Below are positions 53,380 through 61,525 of a stretch of 64,000 nt of DNA, piece by piece. The stretch lies in contig JACJZV010000001.1 of the NCBI GenBank assembly GCA_020635395.1, positions 1,054,001 through 1,118,000 of the forward strand, written 5' to 3'. The notes under the pieces are model-generated. The model had not been told where the DNA came from. It was given only the letters and a program-made list of their open reading frames with translations, and searched no databases. The translations under genes and the position numbers were made by a program. Numbering within the stretch: the stretch's first letter is position 1; each line of letters starts with the position of its first letter. Origin of the DNA: Flavobacteriales bacterium. GTDB taxonomy: Bacteria > Bacteroidota > Bacteroidia > NS11-12g > UBA9320.

Positions 53380-55032
53380 ATGTCTAAAAATCTTAGTGAA
53401 TTATCAGGCCGAAAAGGCATTGTTGACAATCTGTTTGACAAAATGGGAAAAGCTGCCGAAAGCAGCGGAACGGTTGGGGCAAACGATTTGGACAAACTGG
53501 CAAAAGAATTTTTGATTGGTAAGGCCAATACCTACGGCACCATCACGGCTTACGATTTTTTAAAACCGGAAAATCAGGGTAAAAAGGCGTATGTGTGCAA
53601 TGGGTCGGCGTGTTTGTGTGCCGGAACACAGGGAAAGGTTTCTGACGAATTAAAAAAGCACTTTAAAGAAGAAGAAATTGGCCACATGACCTGTTTGGGA
53701 AGGTGTCATGAAAATGCAGCTTTTCATGTGGGAGGATTAAATTATTCGGGCAATGCCGTGAACAATTTGACCGAAATTTTGACCACGCAAGGTGCATTGC
53801 AACCAGTGGATACATACAACGTTCAAGCCACCAAAGAGGTGCTGACAAAATCCTTTTCAAGTTTTGATAATCATTATGGTTTGCTGAAAAACGTGTTTGC
53901 AAAAACACCTGAACAGGTGTTGGATGAAATAAAGAAATCAAACATCAGGGGCCGCGGTGGTGCTGGTTTTCCGATGGGTGTAAAATGGGATTTTTGCCGA
54001 AAGTCAGAATCGGATACTAAGTTTATTATCTGCAATGCCGACGAGGGCGACCCAGGTGCATACAGCGACAGATATTTGTTGGAGGAACGACCACATTCCG
54101 TATTGTTTGGTATGATAGTGGGCGGCTACTGCATGGGAGCCAATTGGGGTATTTTGTATATCCGAGCAGAATATCCGGAAGCGGTTGAAACCGCTCAAAA
54201 AGCCATTGATGAGCTTCGAGCGGCCAATTTGTTGGGAGAAAACATTTTAGGCAGTGGCTTTAATTTCGATTTTAAAATTATAAAAGCCAAAGGTGCCTAT
54301 ATCTGTGGCGAAGAAACTGCTCTGATAAACTCAATTGAAGGTCAGCGACCTGAGGTTCGAACACGTCCGCCGTTTCCCGCCGTTCAAGGATTGTTTAATA
54401 AACCAACCATTGTAAACAATGTGGAAACGTTGGCCGCAGTGCATTGGATTATAGAAAATGGGGGAGAGGCCTACTCAACATTAGGTACCGAAAAATCAAC
54501 CGGAACCAAACTGGTTTGTTTGGATTCTTTTTTCAACAAACCGGGCATTTATGAGGTAGAAATGGGCACTCCACTTAAAACCGTTTTTAACGAACTGGGC
54601 GGTGGATTTAAAGAACCGGTAAAAGCAATGCATATTGGTGGCCCGTTGGGTGGCATTGTTCCAGTATCAAAAATCAACGATTTATCCATTGATTTTGAAT
54701 CATTTGCTCAAAATGGATTTTTGTTGGGACACGCCTCAGTGGTATGTATTCCCGAAAAAATGGAGCTGATAAAATACCTCGAACATTTGTTTGAGTTTGC
54801 AGCCTACGAAAGCTGCGGGAAATGTTTCCCCTGCCGATTGGGAACTACACGAGGCCACGAATTATTTAGCAAAGCCATACACGAAGATTACAAAATAGAT
54901 CGCACATTACTCAACGATTTGTTGGATACCTTGCAGGCTGGCTCGCTGTGTGCCCACGGTGGTGGAATTCCATTACCGGTAAAAAATGCGTTGCAGTATT
55001 TTGATGGGGAATTGGGAAAATATTTGGGTTAA
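53380..55032 (+). CDS. fdhB: NAD-dependent formate dehydrogenase, NADH-binding beta subunit (NuoE-NuoF fusion)
   Basis: This 550-residue diaphorase subunit has an N-terminal thioredoxin-like [2Fe-2S] domain of NuoE type (about 65-130, CNGSACLCAG and MTCLGRC). A NuoF domain follows with GRGGAGFPMGVKW (FMN/NAD site) and NADEGDPGAYSDR (flavin). A SLBB-like part and the [4Fe-4S] cluster in ESCGKCFPCRLGTTR with a distal Cys (LCAHGG) complete it. It passes electrons from the molybdenum subunit to NAD+, or back for CO2 reduction. It heads the operon with fdhA, but a truncated DUF1016 frame now separates the two genes. Confidence 0.9.
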   Translation: MSKNLSELSGRKGIVDNLFDKMGKAAESSGTVGANDLDKLAKEFLIGKANTYGTITAYDFLKPENQGKKAYVCNGSACLCAGTQGKVSDELKKHFKEEEIGHMTCLGRCHENAAFHVGGLNYSGNAVNNLTEILTTQGALQPVDTYNVQATKEVLTKSFSSFDNHYGLLKNVFAKTPEQVLDEIKKSNIRGRGGAGFPMGVKWDFCRKSESDTKFIICNADEGDPGAYSDRYLLEERPHSVLFGMIVGGYCMGANWGILYIRAEYPEAVETAQKAIDELRAANLLGENILGSGFNFDFKIIKAKGAYICGEETALINSIEGQRPEVRTRPPFPAVQGLFNKPTIVNNVETLAAVHWIIENGGEAYSTLGTEKSTGTKLVCLDSFFNKPGIYEVEMGTPLKTVFNELGGGFKEPVKAMHIGGPLGGIVPVSKINDLSIDFESFAQNGFLLGHASVVCIPEKMELIKYLEHLFEFAAYESCGKCFPCRLGTTRGHELFSKAIHEDYKIDRTLLNDLLDTLQAGSLCAHGGGIPLPVKNALQYFDGELGKYLG

Positions 55033-55035
55033 GAA

Positions 55036-55524
55036 ATGGAATTTAACAACCTTGTAAATAGCATTCAGGGCATAAATACTTCACTGCGAGAAGATGCAGT
55101 ACGAGCTGTGAATATGCGTTTGACTGTTCGCAATTGGTTGATTGGATTTTATATTTTTGAATTTGAACAAAAGGGAGAAGAAAGAGCAAGTTACGGTGAA
55201 AATTTAATTCAAAATTTGGCTAATGAATTAGATGATTCTGGTTTGTCTGCTCGAAACTTAAAGCTGTTTCGACAGTTTTATTTAACCTATGAATATTTTG
55301 GCAATTTTTTAGTTGAAAATACTGATTATAAGATGTTTATAATTGGGCAGACACTGTCTGCCCAATTGCAGACTGTCTGTATGTTGTTGGCAGCCGATAA
55401 AAATAACACTTTAGTTGAATACGCAATTGCAGGAATGGACGAAAATATATTTGTCCAGAAATACCTAACCCAACTACCAAGCAAAGAAGAAATGGAAAAT
55501 TATCTAAAAAGACAATTGGCATAA
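55036..55524 (+). CDS. Internally deleted DUF1016 (YhcG-type) protein inserted between fdhB and fdhA
   Basis: This 162-residue frame starts like the DUF1016 N-terminal domain (VRNWLIGFYIFEFEQKGEERASYGENLIQNL, LSARNLKLFRQFY). It then jumps to the extreme C-terminus of the family (LVEYAIAGMDENIFVQKYLTQLPSKEE). The PD-(D/E)XK nuclease core, roughly 150-200 residues in full-length proteins of about 340-370, is missing. At the joint, codons 102-111 are a perfect 27-base palindrome. The gene splits the fdh operon with spacers of 3 and 4 bases, and TAAGAA stands at both ends (55030-55035, 55522-55527). It is probably a non-catalytic relic that stays open. Confidence 0.78.
   Translation: MEFNNLVNSIQGINTSLREDAVRAVNMRLTVRNWLIGFYIFEFEQKGEERASYGENLIQNLANELDDSGLSARNLKLFRQFYLTYEYFGNFLVENTDYKMFIIGQTLSAQLQTVCMLLAADKNNTLVEYAIAGMDENIFVQKYLTQLPSKEEMENYLKRQLA
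55341..55367. repeat. Perfect 27-bp palindrome inside the DUF1016 relic
   Basis: Arms of 13 bases (AATTGGGCAGACA / TGTCTGCCCAATT) flank a single C. A smaller inverted pair (GCAGACTGTCTG) follows at once. It encodes the residues IIGQTLSAQL, which do not belong to the family, and lies exactly where the nuclease core is missing. It looks like a REP-type mobile palindrome. Confidence 0.85.
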
Positions 55525-55528
55525 GAAC

Positions 55529-58279
55529 ATGAACAATACAGCATACATCAACAACGAAGCTCACGAGTTTTTACCCGGAGAAACGATATTAAAATTTGTA
55601 AAACGCATTACCGGAAAGGATAATATTATACCAACGCTTTGTGATGCTCCAAACCTTGAGCCGTTTGGTAGTTGCAGAGTTTGCAGTGTAGATGTGTCGT
55701 TGGAGCAAGATGGTAAAACGAAAACAATGGCATCTTGTCATACACCCGTGGCTGCTGGACAGTACATTTACCCCAATTCTGCCGGAGTGCAAAAACTACG
55801 AAAAAACATCATGGAGTTGGTGTTGACAGACCATCCTCTCGATTGTTTGACTTGTGAGGTGAATGGAAATTGTGAGTTGCAGGATGTGGCGGCTCAGGTA
55901 GGTATTCGAAAAGTACGGTATCCTGAAGGAAAAAATCATTTGGATAGGCAAAAAGATTGGAGCCATCCATACATGACTTCCGATTTGTCAAAATGTATTA
56001 ATTGCTATCGCTGTGTGCGTGCTTGCGATGAAGTGCAAGGACAATTTGTATTGAGTATGGCCGGACGCGGTTTTGACAATCACATTGTAAAAGGGCAGGA
56101 TGTTTCTTTTATGGAGTCGGATTGTGTGAGCTGTGGTGCATGTGCCCAAGCCTGCCCAACGTCGGCCATTTCGGATGTATTTCAATCTAAATCTATACAA
56201 GCCGAAACCAAAACCAGAACGATTTGCACCTATTGTGGTGTGGGTTGCAATTTGGAGGTTAGCACCTCAAACGGTGAAATATTATCCATTCAAGCACCCT
56301 ATTCTGCTGAGGCAAACGGCGGACATACCTGTTTAAAGGGAAGATATGCGTTTAAATTTTACAACCATCCTGACAGATTAAGAACCCCGCTAATTAAACG
56401 AAACGGAACGTTTGTAGAAGCCACGTGGGATGAGGCTTACAACCACATTGCGAGTGAGTTAAATCGAATAAAAGCCCAACATGGGCCTGATTCTATTGCC
56501 GGGATTTCATCGGCTAGAACGCCGAACGAGGAGAATTATTTGATGCAAAAATTCATTCGGGCGGTTGTGGGAACAAACAATATTGATTGCTGTGCAAGGG
56601 TTTGCCACTCGCCAACGGCATTGGGTATGCAACGAGCATTCGGCACCGGGGCAGCTACCAACTCCATCGAAGATTTGGAATATACGGATTGTATTTTGGT
56701 GATTGGTGCTAACCCAACGGATGCCCATCCGGTAACGGGAGCTAAAATCAAACAAAAATTTATGAAGGGTGTGACGAGCATCGTTATTGACCCACGAAAA
56801 ATAGAATTGGCAAAATATGCTACCTATCATTTGCAGCTCCGACCAGGCACCAACGTAGCCATGCTGAACATGATGCTGTATTTCATAATTACTGAAGGTT
56901 GGGTGGATGAAACTTTTGTTGCTAACAGAACCGAAGGTTTTGAAGAAATGAAGGCCGAGATATTGCGGTTGGACATGGATGAAATGGAGCGTTTAACCGG
57001 AGTTGACCGTAACTTAGTGAAAGCTGCTTCCAAAGCATATTCAAGTGCAAAGGCGGCTATGGAGTTTCATGGGTTGGGTGTTACCGAACATTCTCAAGGC
57101 ACATTTGCCATTCAGCTTATTGCCGATTTGGCAATGATTACCGGAAATATTGGCAAAAAAGGAGCGGGCGTAAACCCATTAAGAGGTCAAAATAACGTGC
57201 AAGGAGCAGCTGATATGGGTGCTCAGCCACATCAAGGTGCGGGATATTTGGATGTTACAAATCCGGAGATAAACCACCGATACAATACATTTTACAAACG
57301 AGAGGTGCCAAGCCATATTGGCTATAAAATACCTGAAATGTTTGAAGCTGCTATCAATGGCGACTTAAAAGCTCTCTGGATTATCGGTGAAGACGTGGTG
57401 CAAACCGATCCGAACACCAACAAAGTCATCAGGGCTATGGAAAGCGTTGATTTATTGGTGGTTCAAGAATTGTTTATGACAGAAACGGCAAAATATGCTA
57501 CGGTGGTTCTTCCTGGGGCAAGTTTCTTAGAAAAAGAAGGAACTTTTACTAATGGTGAAAGAAGAATACAACGTGTAAACAAGGTGGTTGAGCCATTGAA
57601 AGGAACTAAAACCGATGGTCAAATCATCGTTGACATGATGAACCGAATGGGATATGAGCAGCCTGATTATACTGCCGAAGGAATGCTGAAAGAAATTTCG
57701 CAAATAGTGCCGTTTTTTGCTGGAGTTACTTGGGAAAATTTAGGTACAAACGGAAAGCAGTGGCCTGTGATGCCTGATGGAACCGATACCAAAATGCTTC
57801 ATATAACCGAGTTTAAACGCGGAAAAGGTAAATTTACCTTTAAACCTTTTGAGGAGTCGCATGAAATTGAGAAGTATGGAAAGGATTTTCCGTATATTAT
57901 TACCACCAACAGAGAGTTGGAGCATTACAACTGCGGGGCTATGACCCGAAGAACGGGCAATGTAGAAATTTTGACCGAGGATGTTTTACTCATTAATCCG
58001 GCAGATGCCGCCAAAGAAGGTATAGCAGACGGTGATATGGTTTGCGTAGAATCACCTCGTGGCAAGGTGGACATTAAAGCTTTGGTAACCGACGAAATGA
58101 AACCCGGAATTTTGAGTTCTACGTTCCATTTTCCTGAAATTATGTTAAACATCATCACATCCGACGAACATTGTTCGGAAGCAAAATGCCCTGAGTATAA
58201 AGTGGTTAGCTGTAGAATAAGAAAAAGCAAAGGAAAATACAAGATGATGGCCGAAGCAAAGGCCGAAATAAACGAATGA
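55529..58279 (+). CDS. fdhA: NAD-dependent formate dehydrogenase, molybdopterin alpha subunit (cysteine type)
   Basis: This 916-residue catalytic subunit has an N-terminal [2Fe-2S] ferredoxin domain (CDAPNLEPFGSCRVC), a His-Cys [4Fe-4S] segment (HPLDCLTCEVNGNC), two ferredoxin clusters (KCINCYRCVRACD, DCVSCGACAQACP) and the [4Fe-4S] bis-MGD domain (TICTYCGVGCNLEV). The molybdenum ligand is Cys359 in CCARVCHSP, in the place of selenocysteine in E. coli FdhF, followed by the conserved His. C-terminal MGD-binding parts (ELEHYNCGAMTRRTG) are present. It oxidises formate to CO2 with NAD+ through FdhB and needs FdhD, encoded upstream. The downstream GNAT gene overlaps by four bases. Confidence 0.94.
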   Translation: MNNTAYINNEAHEFLPGETILKFVKRITGKDNIIPTLCDAPNLEPFGSCRVCSVDVSLEQDGKTKTMASCHTPVAAGQYIYPNSAGVQKLRKNIMELVLTDHPLDCLTCEVNGNCELQDVAAQVGIRKVRYPEGKNHLDRQKDWSHPYMTSDLSKCINCYRCVRACDEVQGQFVLSMAGRGFDNHIVKGQDVSFMESDCVSCGACAQACPTSAISDVFQSKSIQAETKTRTICTYCGVGCNLEVSTSNGEILSIQAPYSAEANGGHTCLKGRYAFKFYNHPDRLRTPLIKRNGTFVEATWDEAYNHIASELNRIKAQHGPDSIAGISSARTPNEENYLMQKFIRAVVGTNNIDCCARVCHSPTALGMQRAFGTGAATNSIEDLEYTDCILVIGANPTDAHPVTGAKIKQKFMKGVTSIVIDPRKIELAKYATYHLQLRPGTNVAMLNMMLYFIITEGWVDETFVANRTEGFEEMKAEILRLDMDEMERLTGVDRNLVKAASKAYSSAKAAMEFHGLGVTEHSQGTFAIQLIADLAMITGNIGKKGAGVNPLRGQNNVQGAADMGAQPHQGAGYLDVTNPEINHRYNTFYKREVPSHIGYKIPEMFEAAINGDLKALWIIGEDVVQTDPNTNKVIRAMESVDLLVVQELFMTETAKYATVVLPGASFLEKEGTFTNGERRIQRVNKVVEPLKGTKTDGQIIVDMMNRMGYEQPDYTAEGMLKEISQIVPFFAGVTWENLGTNGKQWPVMPDGTDTKMLHITEFKRGKGKFTFKPFEESHEIEKYGKDFPYIITTNRELEHYNCGAMTRRTGNVEILTEDVLLINPADAAKEGIADGDMVCVESPRGKVDIKALVTDEMKPGILSSTFHFPEIMLNIITSDEHCSEAKCPEYKVVSCRIRKSKGKYKMMAEAKAEINE

Positions 58280-58776
58280 TTGTAAAACTCAGGAAGTTTT
58301 CGGAAAATGATTTAGAACGACTGGTGTTGTTGGCTAACAATCCAAAGATTGCCAATAATCTGACCGACAAATTTCCGTACCCATATACCGAAGAGGCAGG
58401 CAAATGGTTCATCAATTTTGCTCTCGAACATCCGGGACACAACATTTTTGCCATAGAGGTAGATGGTGAATATGCCGGCTCCATTGGTATTCATCCGTTG
58501 GACGATGTTTTTAAATTGAGTGCCGAGATTGGATATTGGGTAGGAGAGGAGTATTGGGGAAAAGGTGTGGCAACAGAAGCCGTTCGGCAAATTGTGGAGT
58601 TTGGCTTTCAAAATTTAGAAATCAACCGAATTTTTGCCCGACCTTATGTTACAAACAAAGCCTCGCAGCGGGTTTTAGAAAAAAGCGGATTCAAACTCGA
58701 AGCCCGTTTTGAAAAGACCATCATCAAAAATGGGATTATCCAAGATGAGTTGGTGTATGCAGTGAGAAGGATGTAA
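58276..58776 (+). CDS. GNAT N-acetyltransferase (RimJ/RimL-like)
   Basis: This 166-residue acetyltransferase has the AcCoA-binding core SAEIGYWVGEEYWGKGVATEAVRQIVEFGF and the NRIFARPYVTNKASQRVLEKSGF segment of the RimJ/RimL group. These enzymes acetylate protein N-termini or small amines; the target is unknown. ATG 58276 overlaps the fdhA stop (ATGA), so it is translated with the formate dehydrogenase message, although no functional link is evident. Confidence 0.9.
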   Translation: MIVKLRKFSENDLERLVLLANNPKIANNLTDKFPYPYTEEAGKWFINFALEHPGHNIFAIEVDGEYAGSIGIHPLDDVFKLSAEIGYWVGEEYWGKGVATEAVRQIVEFGFQNLEINRIFARPYVTNKASQRVLEKSGFKLEARFEKTIIKNGIIQDELVYAVRRM

Positions 58777-58828
58777 AAGTCATGAGTTTTGGAATGTATT
58801 TTTTTGTGAAAGGTTATAATCATTAAAA

Positions 58829-59248
58829 ATGTTCCATTTCTTCATCAAACAGCAAGGAGTTATACTTGCAACAGTTGGTCTTTTCTACGCTCTGTTGTTT
58901 TATCATTCACTTGCTTTCAGTGTAGTTCCCGGTTGGCACACACCCATTTTATCATCGTGGGTGGTTGTTGTAATTTTTGCATGGGTAGTGCTGTTTATCC
59001 TTGCGGTATCTCTGACGGTTTTAAACAATAAGAATAGAAAAATTACCAACTTAGCATTTTGCGGAACTTTGATCTTGGCACTCCCAATGCCATTGCTAAA
59101 TATAATTGAATCGTTTAGTCCAGGTTTATTGGGAAACGAAAACTATCTATATGAATTTGCAACAATTCTAGTTTACATTGCAGATATTGTACTAGTTATT
59201 TCAATACTCTTTTTTATGAAAAGAGAAAAAGAAACGAATAAGGAATAA
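58829..59248 (+). CDS. Small membrane protein of unknown function
   Basis: This 139-residue protein has four hydrophobic helices (about 10-30, 41-65, 74-92 and 110-132) and a Lys/Glu-rich C-terminal tail (KREKETNKE). No family is recognised. It lies 52 bases after the acetyltransferase gene on the same strand and converges with the lipocalin-like gene, with 30 bases between the two stops. Confidence 0.6.
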   Translation: MFHFFIKQQGVILATVGLFYALLFYHSLAFSVVPGWHTPILSSWVVVVIFAWVVLFILAVSLTVLNNKNRKITNLAFCGTLILALPMPLLNIIESFSPGLLGNENYLYEFATILVYIADIVLVISILFFMKREKETNKE

Positions 59249-59278
59249 AATCTCCGTATCGTATTGACAAAAAAAGTT

Positions 59279-59659
59279 TTACTCCTCTCGCGAAACCACC
59301 ACAAGAGCTTTACCTAATTGCAAATGCATGGTGTCTGTTTCGTATTTATCAATAACGATTAGGGTTTCTTTTCCTGTTTTAGATTTTACTGTTGCTGTTT
59401 TTTTCTTTTCGTCGTATGTCCATTGGCCGTCTTCATCCTTGCCCATCATGCTGAGCGTGGCAACACCGTTCTGCTCAAACTTAATGGTTAAATCAGCAAA
59501 CATAGCATCGGCCATTTTTAGACTTGCTGGATCAACGCTTTTCCCTTTTTCGGCATAAATGCTTTTATATTTCCAAGTACCAAGTAAAGAGTCAGCTGTT
59601 TGGGCGGAGGCAATTTGCCCGACAAATAAAACCACAAGGGTTACAATTAATGTTCTCAT
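59279..59659 (-). CDS. Lipocalin-like exported protein
   Basis: This 126-residue protein has a signal peptide (RTLIVTLVVLFVGQIASAQ) followed by a small barrel pattern: LLGTWKYKSIY, LTIKFEQNGVATLSM, DGQWTYDEKKKTATVK, ETLIVIDKYETDTMHLQL. This is the lipocalin-like (DUF4923/DUF5004-type) plan that is frequent in Bacteroidota. Its ligand is unknown. A TATCTTTG box lies 4 bases before the ATG, so the message should be leaderless. Confidence 0.75.
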   Translation of the reverse strand: MRTLIVTLVVLFVGQIASAQTADSLLGTWKYKSIYAEKGKSVDPASLKMADAMFADLTIKFEQNGVATLSMMGKDEDGQWTYDEKKKTATVKSKTGKETLIVIDKYETDTMHLQLGKALVVVSREE

Positions 59660-59663
59660 GTGG

Positions 59664-59671
59664 CAAAGATA
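59664..59671 (-). promoter_or_regulatory. Putative -7 box, leaderless start of the lipocalin-like gene
   Basis: The minus strand reads TATCTTTG (exact TAnnTTTG), then CCAC and ATG 59659. Confidence 0.55.
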
Positions 59672-59718
59672 TTTTTTATGTTCAGAAATGCCACCTGTTT
59701 AAAGTACCTTTATAGTTT

Positions 59719-61440
59719 TTAGCGAGTTAACTTAAAAATTCTCAAATTCCGAAGCTCAAATTGTTTTCCAACTTCCGTTTTTAATTCAAGCGAAAAATTG
59801 GAGTGGTTGAACATTTTTGGCACTTTTCGATAAAAGGCATACGAATCATTTCCTTTATACATAGTTAGAGGGTTGTAAAACCGGAAAGCCTTTAAATTAG
59901 TGCTATCCTGAGAGAGGAGAAAGGCTCTTATTTCGGCATAATCATTTTTATTTTCGGTCAAAATATCACCTTCTACCTTTAGCCATGTTTCTTTATCAGA
60001 ATTTAGGCCAGACTCAAAAATTTTGCATACACCTTGCGAGTCGGCGGCAATAGTTTTAGAGGTCAAAGAAAATATTTCTTCCTTTTTGTAGTTCTTTTCA
60101 TTACCAATTAGCTCATCTGTGTCTAATAAACTCATATCCAAAGGGGTAGGATTTTTATCTAAATAAATGGCTTTGTAGTATTTAAAATTACTGTCGTAAT
60201 AGTGCAAAACGGTGGAGTTGTATTGCAGAATTTGAAAAAGGTTAACAGCAGTTAAATACACAATGGCCGGATATTCCACCCATTTCCACCATTTCTTTTG
60301 TCGAAACCAGTCAATAAAACCAGCCAGAGCCAATGCAAAAACGGGATAGCTTTGCGACAATGCCCGACACGAATAGCTGGCACCATACCTAAAATCGTGC
60401 CAAGATATGATGACATAAATATTTAATAGACAGAACAGTATGACAGATTTTTTAAACGGAAACCTACCAATGTGAAACATTCCCCAAAGAAAAAACAATG
60501 CAATAGGTGTGTAAATAATCCAACCTTTTTCGCCACCCAAAAGCACTTGCCAGTGTGGGGTTAAAAAATCCCATTTACTACCCACGTCATAAACCCAACC
60601 ACCCGTGGCAACTTTCCAATAAATCAATTGGGGCAAAATGCCCACCAATCCGGCAATAGCGGCAATGGCAATGTGTGGTTTGTTTTGTTTTACAACCGCC
60701 CATTTCTGGCTTGCTGCCTCCTTGTTTTGGGTGTTCCAAAAAACAGGAATCAACAACATCAACGCTTCTGTAGGCCGGCTTATCATGGCCAAACCAATGA
60801 GATAGCCCGAAAGAAATGCCCATTTTGCTTTTGGTTTTTCATGCCATTTTATGGTGGCATACAGTTGCAGCACATACAGCGGAAAAATGTAGGCGTGACT
60901 CATGGCACTATCTACAGAAACATATTGGATGAAATTGGATGCCAGCAAAACCCCCACGAGAGTAAGACTAGTAGTTAAATCATCGAAAAATCGGAGTAGA
61001 ATTTTTCTCAATAAAAAGAAGGAGAGGATTACGTAAATAAGAATGCCAAAACCCAAAGCATATTGGTAGGGTGCCGAAAATCCATCCGCTGGATAATCTG
61101 TGTTTAAGGCAATGAGATGGCCAACGGCAAAAAATGGGATTTGCAGCACAGCAACTCCACCCAAATATTTAAAAACATATCGTCCATCGGTGGGTTGCGG
61201 GTTGGCTTGATACAGCTTTCCGCCCGTTAAATGATAGGTAGAATCAAGCGGTGGAAACCAATCTAAGGTGCTGACATCGTGGTATATAAAGGTTGATGGA
61301 AGATAGAAATAATATCCAAGTGCATCCCAAGTGGTCAGGTTAAATTTTTGTTCGTATCTCGGATAGTAAAAACGGGTAGCCGTAAAAAGAAAAGCTGCCA
61401 AAAAACAGACAATAAGCGATACGTTTTTTATTCGGGACAT
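59719..61440 (-). CDS. Polytopic membrane protein, probable GT-C-type glycosyltransferase
   Basis: This 573-residue protein has about 10-12 membrane helices in the first 420 residues and a soluble C-terminal domain (about 440-573) of beta strands. The first loop has TTWDALGYYFYLPS with an Asp in the place where GT-C enzymes (ArnT/PMT/GT39-like) keep their catalytic acid. Later SHAYIFPLYVLQLY and GLAMISRPTEALML resemble the same group. This suggests a polyprenol-phosphate-sugar-dependent transferase in the inner membrane; the family call is tentative. TATATTTG lies 4 bases before the ATG. Confidence 0.7.
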   Translation of the reverse strand: MSRIKNVSLIVCFLAAFLFTATRFYYPRYEQKFNLTTWDALGYYFYLPSTFIYHDVSTLDWFPPLDSTYHLTGGKLYQANPQPTDGRYVFKYLGGVAVLQIPFFAVGHLIALNTDYPADGFSAPYQYALGFGILIYVILSFFLLRKILLRFFDDLTTSLTLVGVLLASNFIQYVSVDSAMSHAYIFPLYVLQLYATIKWHEKPKAKWAFLSGYLIGLAMISRPTEALMLLIPVFWNTQNKEAASQKWAVVKQNKPHIAIAAIAGLVGILPQLIYWKVATGGWVYDVGSKWDFLTPHWQVLLGGEKGWIIYTPIALFFLWGMFHIGRFPFKKSVILFCLLNIYVIISWHDFRYGASYSCRALSQSYPVFALALAGFIDWFRQKKWWKWVEYPAIVYLTAVNLFQILQYNSTVLHYYDSNFKYYKAIYLDKNPTPLDMSLLDTDELIGNEKNYKKEEIFSLTSKTIAADSQGVCKIFESGLNSDKETWLKVEGDILTENKNDYAEIRAFLLSQDSTNLKAFRFYNPLTMYKGNDSYAFYRKVPKMFNHSNFSLELKTEVGKQFELRNLRIFKLTR

Positions 61441-61444
61441 TTCA

Positions 61445-61452
61445 CAAATATA
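61445..61452 (-). promoter_or_regulatory. Putative -7 box, leaderless start of the GT-C-like gene
   Basis: The minus strand reads TATATTTG (exact TAnnTTTG), then TGAA and ATG 61440. Confidence 0.55.
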
Positions 61453-61471
61453 GATTTCGTTTTTTTATGAA

Positions 61472-61501
61472 TAAAAAAAGGTCTCCAACTTGGAGACCTT
61501 T
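61472..61501 (-). terminator. Rho-independent terminator of the HhH protein gene
   Basis: Arms of 11 bases (61477-61487 AAAGGTCTCCA and 61491-61501 TGGAGACCTTT) flank a 3-base loop; on the minus strand a T tract follows. It lies 24 bases after the stop of the gene at 61526, between that gene and the promoter of the next one. Confidence 0.88.
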
Positions 61502-61525
61502 CTTAAAAAAAGTATTCAAAATGTA

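Noticed and set aside
56588..56611. Selenocysteine in the formate dehydrogenase alpha subunit
   Set aside because: The codon at the metal-ligand position is TGC (Cys359), not TGA, and no SECIS-like hairpin is needed.
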